Assembly: GCA_900617975.1 (NCBI GenBank)
Contig: UZAE01001032.1
Span: 1-15,728, forward strand
Direction: 5' to 3'
Source: Rodentolepis nana
Lineage: Eukaryota > Platyhelminthes > Cestoda > Cyclophyllidea > Hymenolepididae
Length of the DNA stretch: 15,728 nt
Under the pieces are notes generated by a model. It ran no database searches. It had not been told where the DNA came from and saw only the letters and a list, made by a program, of their open reading frames with translations. Positions 8,301-14,798 of this stretch are shown piece by piece (position 1 is the stretch's first letter; each line of letters begins with the position of its first letter). Position numbers and translations under genes: made by a program.

Positions 8301-11300
8301 AATCATCAGATGGCTATCGTTATACTCACATTCATGCCTTCACCAATGCACTTTTATTTTGTTTTTTTTTGCCAAGTTTTAATTAAAAATAGACGAAGCA
8401 CGACCACTTTGGATTCACTATATTATTCTTCCCTTTTTTCGCTTTTCTAATTTATTGGTGCCTATTTTCAGATGGAATAGGAAAAGAATGAATATCAATT
8501 GAATAAAATTCGTGTCAATTTCTCTTTCAAATTTATTAAAATACGATGAGAATTACAAATGCCACCTAATTAAAAGAAATATGTCGCACACACATACACA
8601 TATGTGAAGTAAAATTCTTTAGCATTCATGCTGCTTCTGACGTTACTAAATCGAATTTAAGTATTCTGTAAACTTGAAGAGGGTGGAAGAAATCCCCTTC
8701 CAAGGAATAGTCACGATGGTCCCAAATATTCGTTTTGATAAATTAAATGAAATATTGGAGCAGTTGGAGGCACTCTGGCTTAAATGATGGCCTTCACTGA
8801 AAAAATATAAGTAATATGTGTGAGGAATGATTTTCAGTCTAATGCGAAAAGTTTCAGAGGCTTTCATTTCGAAGCACGAGCCTAGAAAACCAATAATCGA
8901 CAAATCACAGCATAGTGATGAAATCTACGAAGTCCCTTCAATGCAACAAGTTGTCAAATCGAACGATTCCTTGTAGATAAATCACACGCTCAGAGGCTAC
9001 TAGAATAGAAATAATATTCGCTACAAGTGAATTAAATGTTTAATATAGCTTCGAGTTTGTAGGATATCATAATAAGAGGTTGAAAAGCTCGTCTTTTGTT
9101 TCAAGAAGAGAAATAAGAAAATATCATTTTTATATAGTCTATCTATCTTCAATAAATTTAAATTTTCCCGATTTTAATTCTGATATTATTGAATTCGGCT
9201 ATTTCACGAGGAGGACTCCATTTGATTACTTTCGAGAAGAAGAAGAAGAAGTTGGAACATGCACTCATGTAATAATTTGAAATCATGGCCAATTTTTGTG
9301 AAGTTACCCCCCCCCCCCCCCCCCCACCCTTTCTGTCTCATCAACTAAGGGGAGCAAAATTTGCATTCTAATGCCAGTCGCCATCTCCTTCCCTTCTTAG
9401 TGCGCACTTTCACTTCAAACCTCCAAACCTTCAATGAGAAGCAAACAGAAGTATGCCGCAGATTAATGTGATTTCTTATTTACTGGCCAAAATCACGATT
9501 CCATGTGCCTGTTTAGGAGTTGAGTCTGGCAACTCATGCCAGTAAAATAGTTTAAGAAATATTGATTGAATGCCGTATTAAGGAGAAATATTACTCATGA
9601 CTAGAATTCATTATATTAAAGAAAAATTGACAAGGTCTTTGTTGTCAGAAGCAATTGAAATCGGCCAACGGAATGTCAACTGTTTGATAGGGAGGGAGAG
9701 AGGGGTTAGTAAGATACGGAAAACAAAGTAGATTTTTTAAATTGTTTTTTTCCTTGGACTGGAGTGGTACAATACTAACTGGATGGATGGTTCAGGTTAC
9801 AAGATCTATCTTTTACTCTTTGAGCCCTGTCAATGATATTCAGGGCTACTTGATCGGGGTCATTTGATCAAGAAGGGTCATGCAAACGCTTCCTTTCATT
9901 TATTTTCTGCCTTTATGTAATTCATTAGGCTGGGGTTTAGTGACTATAATAGATTTTTAAGAATATATATATATTTGCTTCGTTTCCTTTCATTTCGTTA
10001 ATTTTGTCCAACTGTCAATACTACTGCTGTGTTGTGACTGGCAGCAGCTCTTAGGTCTCCAGAGTAAAACGCTTCTACCATGACCTGAAAACCGATTGGC
10101 ATCTGCTATGTCTAGCGAAAAATGTCTAAGAGCTTATTTATCCCTTTTAATTGCAAAAAATCTAAAGACCCCGATCCGCTCTGGCGGTCTGGGGTGAATT
10201 TAATTCAATTCTAAATGATTTGATCGAAATTTAAACTTTTCAATAAGTACACGTGGAACTTCTTTCCATCTCTCTTCTGAAGGCAACCCCGACGTTCTCC
10301 CCGACTCAATTCCAAATAGCAGATCCCTAGTTCCTTGCAATATTGGCAACGAAAGTTCAAAGGGCTTTTTAAACGCCGCACATGGATCCTTTCGATGCCC
10401 AACTGGGTACATCTGTAAGGGCTACTGGGAAGGTCCCAATTTCGGCATCACCAGCTTCGATAACATCGGCTATGCCATGCTGACGGTCTTTCAGTGCATC
10501 ACTATGGAGGGGTGGACGGATATTATGTACATGGTAAATTGCTCCCAGTCAGAGGTGGCCTCCGTTTTGCCTTGGTTTCACTTATTTTAAATGCCATGCT
10601 CTCTCTCTATTGCAGACATTTGATGCCGTTGGTGATAGGTTTAGTGCTTTCTACTTTGGCCCCCTAATTGTACTCGGCTCCTTCTTCATGCTCAATCTCA
10701 TTCTCGGTGTTTTGAGCGGGTAAGCAACATCGTTTCTTCACCTATGCTATTTCGATTTTTTCTCAAATTCACATTCCTGTTAACGCCCCCACATCTTTAG
10801 GGTCTCACGAATACTTTTTTTCTACTTTACATCCTCTCTACCCTGCACCTCCTTCATGATTTCATCACGAAGGATCATTTTGATCTGACTTCCTAAGATT
10901 ATGAATTTGAGGCAATCCCGAGAATGCCAAATATAGAAAGTATCACTGCAAATTAATTGATAGAAAATAAGAAAATGCGAAATATTGATCCAAGACTAGA
11001 ATAAATTCATAACCATTTAGGATTATCACTTTTCAAAGCACTCTAAGTGTGATTTTCTCAAAATTGATCGATTTTGATATTTCCCTGTAAATCTCAAAAT
11101 TTGTTAGTTAATTGATTTTTCAAAAGTACTTTTCGACTTGAGGTTTGATATAAGAAATTTGAGCAGAGCTGTTTTTTCCAGTGGGCTTGTAATTAATCAA
11201 TTAATTACCTCCACTGTGGTCTGAGAAGATCTTTTCCCCATTTTTATTATTTGTTAATATATATTTAAAAAATGATCCAACTAGAGCTGAACTTCTACTG

Positions 11301-12355
11301 CTTGCTTTGTTTCAATATTCGACAGAGAGTTTGCCAAGGAGAAGGAGAGAGTGGAGAAGAGAAGGGCATTTTTGAAACTGAGGAGGCAGCAACAGACCGA
11401 GAAAGAATTTGGCGGCTACATGGATTGGATTCAGCACGCAGGTACGTAGAAAAATAAACAGAAGACAATGTAACCCTTAAATTGTCTGCTTGAGTACTTT
11501 GTTTGGGTACTTTCTAATAAGAGAGGGGAACGGAAGGGACTCGTTTGGCCTGTTTCATTATTCCGTGTATTGAATTCCCACTTCTTTGTTCCTTGTGAAC
11601 TGTTGGCAATAAAATGCATAAAAAATTTCGTCATGCAATAATAAATTTCAATATGTTAAAAATAAGTAATATGTACTACTCTTTATTGAGTGCACATGGT
11701 GCTAAATCCATTTGTTTTAAATAAGTAAAAAATTTATTTTGTTTTTCGAACACTAAATTGAATAATTCTGTTAAACTTAGAAGAAATTCCAATTTCATCT
11801 CTCCTGTACTGGATTAGCGATTACTGGATTCCAACGCCCAAACCTGGGCATATTTAAATAACCCACCACCCATTTATCGCCTATTTTATCACTACGTAAT
11901 TAAATTTAATTTATTAAGAAACCACTGCTGTGGAATATGGCTTCCCTTTTCCCTGTCGTTGAATTTGAGTATCCGTGGCTTTAATAAAGTGCAAACGAGA
12001 AATTATAAAAGTAATATTTCTTTACTAATTACAAAGAGATGAGAGTGATATTTTTTCAAATTTTGATCCTGAAATGCAAAGAGGATTCTTGCGCATCGGG
12101 AGTGGTCGTTTAGTATCTCTTCGAGAGTACATAATTGTTGCCAAACACCACATCTCTCAATCTGAGAAGTATTGCTAGTTTGTTATTACACTTTTTATAA
12201 AGCTGAGCTTTTTTTTCCATTTGGCAACAGGAGCCGTTCATTCTCCAATGGCATATGTTCATAAAAATGGGTGATCGTGCCTTTGTTCGGTTCCAAGTTA
12301 TTAATCATATTAGTTCACTGATTGCGGCAGAATAAGCGTACTTATAAAAAAAATA

Positions 12356-12392
<37 letters not shown>

Positions 12393-14798
12393 TATCAATA
12401 AAGTTGTTCGAAAGAGATAACGGACAAATTTTGGTCTCTTTTCAGGTCAAGATGCTAATCTGGCCTCGATATAGTACTCAACTTCAAAATTAAATTTGAG
12501 CAATAAGTCGCTATTTTTTCTACTCTGATTATGGAAATAATTATGCCATAATTGGTTTCTTTTAACATATTATACTCACTTTTAGGAAAAAATTATCCTT
12601 AAATATGCACTGCTTCATTACAAAAATTTTGCATTTTGATCTCAACCGCCTAAAAATAAATTTCGATTTTTCTCTCAATAATCATCAAAAATAGGCTAAA
12701 GCATGGAGCCTACGTATTTGGAAGCTATTGATAGTAAAAAAATAAGTTAAATTAGCATTAGTGCGACTTATAGTTATTATCTAAGATAAATGAGCATAAA
12801 AATGCTCATTTAGTAAACCCGCTCGATGGTGTTAATTCAAATGAGTAATTTGTGTGTGTGTGTGTGTTCCGGTTTCACTGGAGACCCTTGAGAGTACCGA
12901 TGAGTACCTAGTTAATCAGGAGTGGTGCTTAGAGAGAAACACACTTCCAAACACCTCTCTCAGAGACCGGACTTAACCCGTGGTTCCTCTCTCTCGTACT
13001 ATTGGATGTGCAACGATGTTAGTTGATCTCTTGTCTCCTCACTGAACTTCCCATTCGCAATTTTTCTTGCTCTTTGAAGTATCCCATCCCTTGGGTAATT
13101 CCGCTCACCAGTACAAAATCTTCAAAATGCCTGGAAGACGTATCAGTGTTGCTCTTGCAATGAAGGGCACAATATTCTCACAACATAAAGATTCAATTTC
13201 TATTAAGTTTCAAGACATTTTAAGAATCCAGAAATGGCGCAGTTCATTACTCTCATTAAATGGTTATCTCCACTATGATGCCATAGCATTCACTTTCAGT
13301 TAGCATTATCGGCAATCACCGTACTCTCATTCTAGACTGAATGCTGATATTTTCGCATCAGCTTTTAGCGCATTTGATGAAATCCTGCTTGATCTAATTG
13401 AAATAATGGATATCCATTGAGAATGAATACAGAGTGTATGTGATCAGGGTGATTTAAAGAGAGTACAACTTCAGTAGCATTGGTCAGCACTTCTTCAATC
13501 CAAGTCAAGTCAAGCACTCTGCCGATCCGATATTTGCAGCCAATTAGTCTGTGTAATCACTATCCCACTCAAACAAATCGTGCGCTTTCAAAATATTCAC
13601 TCTCTTAGCAAAGCTCAATATTTGTCTAATGTGTGTGGGTGTAACATATGGCGAATATTCTATTTGTCTATTTGAACAATTAACATCTGCACGCATATAA
13701 TGGCCCTAGCAATATCACTCGTTTTGAGTTATTGTTTTGAAAGCAGTCTCTCACAGAGCTCTTACTTTTACTTTATATGGGATCCTGGACGATTTGTTAG
13801 ATCTCATTTAATCGCAGAATTCTTTACATCTTTCAACTATAACAAAACACGTTTCCCTTGATTCGCACCACAATACTTGATACAAAAAGCATTTTTGTAC
13901 CCTAAATAGGACCTTTCGGTTTTATATTCACCTTATACCTATCATAGTATACTCGTCTTCCAAACCATTTAGTCATGTAGGGCTCATATAATGGTGGCAA
14001 GGATTCATTTTTTTGTAGTATTGAATATGACATACTGTCGGGTCATGGTAGTTTGAAGTCAGAAGTCAACTGCCGATTAATAGACTTTTTTGACGTATGA
14101 GAATACGTTGCCCAGGGTGCACCATATAGAGGTAAGTCTATCCCACACCCCCAAATAATAGGCATCAATCCCGTTCTCCGGTCGTACCATTTTAAATGGA
14201 AGGACAAAGTTTCTAGCAAGGTGTGTGGGGCCAGTAGATCATCTTGAGCAAATTATTTGAAGTTAAATGTTGCTGATTCGGAATTTGGCTCAATACATCC
14301 TATTCTTAGTTCTTATTAACGTATATCTTCAGTAATCTATGAGCCTGGTGGTGTTAGTACAAAGTAGGGGGAATGTGGAACCTCTCTTCGTAAAGGAATT
14401 GCGATGGATCTCTCTCATCTTCAATTCGCAAAAGACACAATTTGTGGCTTTCCTAAGCAAATACTTTTCTCATGCTCAGGCAAATTTGTCTGAGGATAGT
14501 AAGGGCAGAAAGTGAGATTGGAGGCTGTGACCTGTTGCAGCAATAAAATTCCTTACTGAGGAAACGAAATTTGGGGAGGGGGGGGGGTTGATAAAATGTG
14601 ACATGACTAAACTGCATGGTGTGAGGAGTTTACTTTTTTTGCCATTAAACAATCTGCCCAAAGACGGGGAAGTGAACAGAGTCTACCCACTGATTGTCTG
14701 CAACCTCTCTTCAACCCCTTTTTTTATTCTACTTACAGAGGAGGTTATTCTTGCCGAAGATACCACTTCTGCGGACGACAGAATCCGTATAATAGCAG
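1981..14798 (+). CDS. Cav2: Voltage-gated calcium channel alpha-1 subunit, Cav2 class; 5' part of gene (nine exons, partial at 3' end)
   Basis: Pore-forming plasma-membrane subunit that opens on depolarisation to admit Ca2+; Cav2 channels typically drive presynaptic transmitter release. The CDS is join(1981..2324, 3245..3350, 3443..3582, 4640..4731, 4805..4951, 10283..10533, 10616..10719, 11326..11441, 14739..14798), giving 453 residues plus one base. Domains: N-terminal cytoplasmic region 1-115, S1 about 117-135, S2 156-174, S3 185-203, S4 208-222 (R212, R215, R218, K221), S5 243-264, turret 265-338, P-loop with filter TMEGW (E352), S6 372-394, AID 417-434. The S1 end [10 protein letters not shown] and the following DKSALSESL are Cav2-like; Cav1 reads NCVALA with a different loop. 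Full-length family members are roughly 1800-2500 residues, so about three quarters of the protein is outside the window. All eight junctions keep phase. The family call is very secure and the Cav2 subclass fairly secure. The organism is uncertain. Confidence 0.95.
2325..3244 (+). other. Intron 1: U12-type AT-AC intron (minor spliceosome)
   Basis: 920 bases, phase 2. The donor is ATATCCTTT at 2325-2333, an exact match to the U12-type 5' splice site. A branch-like TTCCCTAAC lies at 3218-3226, one mismatch from TTCCTTAAC. The intron ends TTTAC at 3240-3244, about 19 bases after the branch adenosine. There is no GT donor near the end of homology in exon 1. Joining 2324 to 3245 yields IDWGPFEYM, matching EWPPFEYM of vertebrate Cav2. 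Minor introns are known to be conserved in voltage-gated sodium and calcium channel genes. The interior holds no recognisable gene, but has a normal-looking acceptor (TTTCAG at 3109-3114) and an in-frame ATG at 3123. Confidence 0.9.
3245..3350 (+). CDS. Cav2: Exon 2: S1 helix of domain I
   Basis: 106 bases; one base completes Gly115, then Pro116-Leu150. It begins immediately after an AC acceptor (3243-3244) of the U12-type intron, giving [20 protein letters not shown], the S1 helix. The S1-S2 loop [15 protein letters not shown] follows. It ends in phase 0 at a strong GTAAGT donor (3351). The PFEYM start is one of the most conserved Cav motifs. The sequence after NCIVLA resembles Cav2 (LEQHLPDDDK in vertebrates) rather than Cav1 or Cav3. 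Confidence 0.95.
3351..3442 (+). other. Intron 2 (GT-AG, 92 bases)
   Basis: GTAAGT donor, AAG acceptor, phase 0. Its 3' half contains a C-rich tract (CCCCACCCCCACCCCCC, 3414-3430) in the polypyrimidine position. Reading through it from exon 2 runs to a stop at 3492 in the wrong frame for exon 3, so it must be removed. Confidence 0.9.
3443..3582 (+). CDS. Cav2: Exon 3: S2 and most of S3, domain I
   Basis: 140 bases, phase 0 to phase 2, residues 151-196 plus two bases. It begins [19 protein letters not shown] (S2), then [20 protein letters not shown] and FIVVAT (S3). The acidic/basic pattern expected of a voltage sensor is present: Glu164 and Lys168 in S2, and Asp190 in S3. Acceptor TTTTAAG is at 3436-3442; donor GG|GTACGT is at 3583. 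Confidence 0.95.
3583..4639 (+). other. Intron 3 (GT-AG, 1057 bases)
   Basis: GTACGT donor, TTTCAG acceptor, phase 2. AT-rich filler. Short open frames inside (for example 3737-3937) have no family resemblance and no splice support. No repeat, RNA gene or alternative exon was recognised. Confidence 0.88.
4640..4731 (+). CDS. Cav2: Exon 4: end of S3 and S4 voltage sensor, domain I
   Basis: 92 bases. One base completes Gly197, then Leu198-Glu227 and one base of Ser228. The S4 segment reads [18 protein letters not shown], with positive charges every third residue at R212, R215, R218 and K221. The residue one step further out (209) is Pro, where vertebrate and insect Cav2 have Arg (DLRTLRAVRVLRPLK). 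Acceptor TCTCTTTCAG is at 4630-4639; donor GTGAGT is at 4732. Confidence 0.95.
4732..4804 (+). other. Intron 4 (GT-AG, 73 bases)
   Basis: The smallest intron in the window. GTGAGT donor, AAAG acceptor, phase 1. TTTAATTTCTTAATT ahead of the acceptor can supply branch site and pyrimidine tract. It separates S4 from the S4-S5 linker at the same place as vertebrate Cav2 genes. Confidence 0.9.
4805..4951 (+). CDS. Cav2: Exon 5: S4-S5 linker, S5 helix and start of turret, domain I
   Basis: 147 bases, residues 228-276 plus one base. It contains the S4-S5 linker [20 protein letters not shown], the S5 helix [18 protein letters not shown] and the start of the extracellular turret [11 protein letters not shown] with Cys273. 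Acceptor TTAAAG (AG at 4803-4804) is pyrimidine-poor except for a TTTAATTTCTTAATT stretch just upstream. Donor C|GTGAGC is at 4952. The frame stays open past the donor to a stop at 5029, but homology ends at the donor and phase 1 matches exon 6. Confidence 0.94.
7036..7082. repeat. Two-part hairpin in intron 5
   Basis: Perfect inverted repeat TTATCTGAG (7041-7049) / CTCAGATAA (7055-7063) around a five-base loop, enclosed by a second pair CACCA (7036-7040) / TGGTG (7078-7082). Could fold as a stem in the pre-mRNA; function unknown. Confidence 0.6.
9236..9251. repeat. (GAA)5 microsatellite
   Basis: Five perfect GAA units plus one base in intron 5. Confidence 0.9.
9307..9325. repeat. C19 homopolymer run
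   Basis: Nineteen consecutive C residues on the + strand in intron 5. The exact length may be affected by sequencing or assembly error. Confidence 0.9.
10283..10533 (+). CDS. Cav2: Exon 6: extracellular turret, P-loop and selectivity filter, domain I
   Basis: 251 bases, residues 277-360. The start was placed after the pyrimidine-rich acceptor (CTTCTTTCCATCTCTCTTCTGAAG, AG at 10281-10282) because phase then matches exon 5 (C+GC = Arg277). The frame is open further upstream, so this boundary is less certain than the others. The turret has Cys295, Cys315 and Cys321 and one N-glycosylation sequon (N299-E-S). The pore then reads [20 protein letters not shown] and [17 protein letters not shown], with Glu352 as the domain I glutamate of the EEEE calcium filter. 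Donor ATG|GTAAAT is at 10534, phase 0. Confidence 0.93.
10534..10615 (+). other. Intron 6 (GT-AG, 82 bases)
   Basis: GTAAAT donor, classical CTCTCTCTATTGCAG acceptor, phase 0. It separates the P-loop exon from the S6 exon. Confidence 0.93.
10616..10719 (+). CDS. Cav2: Exon 7: S6 pore-lining helix, domain I
   Basis: 104 bases, residues 361-394 plus two bases. It encodes [20 protein letters not shown] then [15 protein letters not shown], the S6 helix typical of high-voltage-activated Cav channels ([15 protein letters not shown] in vertebrates). Acceptor CTCTCTCTATTGCAG ends at 10615; donor GG|GTAAGC is at 10720. Confidence 0.96.
10720..11325 (+). other. Intron 7 (GT-AG, 606 bases)
   Basis: GTAAGC donor, GACAG acceptor, phase 2. 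AT-rich, with a composite hairpin at 11179-11216 about 110 bases before exon 8. The frame that begins at 11272 reads through the acceptor in another phase and is not the channel frame. Confidence 0.9.
11179..11216. repeat. Composite hairpin in intron 7
   Basis: CAGTGG (11179-11184) pairs with CCACTG (11211-11216). Inside it GTAATTAAT (11189-11197) pairs with ATTAATTAC (11200-11208) over a two-base loop in DNA terms. Fifteen perfect pairs in 38 bases, 110 bases ahead of the AID exon. Confidence 0.6.
11326..11441 (+). CDS. Cav2: Exon 8: proximal I-II linker with beta-subunit binding site (AID)
   Basis: 116 bases, residues 395-433 plus one base. It encodes [20 protein letters not shown] followed by [19 protein letters not shown]. 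The alpha-interaction domain consensus is QQ-E--L-GY--WI---E; here Gln417, Gln418, Glu420, Gly425, Tyr426, Trp429, Ile430 and Glu434 are kept. The consensus Leu is Phe423, and the overlapping G-beta-gamma motif QXXER reads QQTEK. Tyr and Trp, the main contacts with the Cav-beta subunit, are intact, so beta binding is expected. Acceptor TTCGACAG ends at 11325; donor G|GTACGT is at 11442. Confidence 0.95.
12359..12389. repeat. (TA)n microsatellite
   Basis: About 15 perfect TA units in intron 8; self-complementary and likely length-variable. Confidence 0.95.
12787..12812. repeat. 11-bp stem hairpin in intron 8
   Basis: TAAATGAGCAT (12787-12797) and its exact reverse complement (12802-12812) flank AAAA. 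Lies between the TA and TG microsatellites. Confidence 0.65.
12851..12867. repeat. (TG)n microsatellite
   Basis: About eight perfect TG units in intron 8. Confidence 0.93.
14023..14150 (+). repeat. Dispersed repeat, copy 2 (inside intron 8)
   Basis: Matches 60-186 in direct orientation. The inverted repeat survives as GGTAGTT / AACTGCC (14047-14053 / 14068-14074). The changed base would still pair as G-U in RNA. The palindrome and the GAGGTAAGTC end are also kept. Flanks outside the match do not align convincingly, as expected of independent insertions. Family unknown. Confidence 0.8.
14578..14587. repeat. G10 homopolymer run
   Basis: Ten consecutive G residues after GGGGA in intron 8, about 150 bases upstream of exon 9. 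It is the only long G run on the sense strand. Confidence 0.85.
14739..14798 (+). CDS. Cav2: Exon 9: end of AID and start of variable I-II linker
   Basis: 60 bases. It completes Glu434, then [19 protein letters not shown] (435-453), and leaves one base (phase 1). EEVILAED is the conserved tail of the AID region in Cav2 channels, after which family members diverge. Acceptor TTCTACTTACAG ends at 14738, after a CCCCTTTTTTTATT tract; donor G|GTAAGC is at 14799. The next exon is not visible in the remaining 930 bases. Confidence 0.93.

Larger units (their letters stand above)
4952..10282 (+). other. Intron 5 (GT-AG, 5331 bases)
   Basis: The largest complete intron, phase 1, splitting the S5 helix from the pore loop. 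GTGAGC donor; pyrimidine-rich AAG acceptor. It is AT-rich and contains C10 (5193-5202), a strong hairpin (7036-7082), a GAA microsatellite (9236-9251) and C19 (9307-9325). Open frames inside are short and match no family I know; I see no reverse transcriptase, transposase or alternative channel exon. Confidence 0.85.
11442..14738 (+). other. Intron 8 (GT-AG, 3297 bases)
   Basis: GTACGT donor, TTACAG acceptor, phase 1. It contains (TA)n at 12359-12389, an 11-bp-stem hairpin at 12787-12812, (TG)8 at 12851-12867, dispersed repeat copy 2 at 14023-14150 and a G10 run at 14578-14587. No coding exon was recognised; the frame at 13067-13303 has no family resemblance. Confidence 0.87.

Noticed and set aside
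4952..10282. Retrotransposon or DNA transposon in intron 5
   Set aside because: The length made this plausible, but no reverse transcriptase, integrase or transposase motif and no clear terminal repeats were found.
10200..10412. Minus-strand frames over exon 6
   Set aside because: Shadows of the real exon on the + strand; no domain signature and no splice signals of their own.
1981..14798. L-type (Cav1), T-type (Cav3) or sodium channel identity
   Set aside because: S1 reads [10 protein letters not shown] rather than NCVALA (Cav1). The AID is present, which Cav3 and Nav lack. The filter residue is Glu in a TMEGW context, typical of high-voltage-activated calcium channels.
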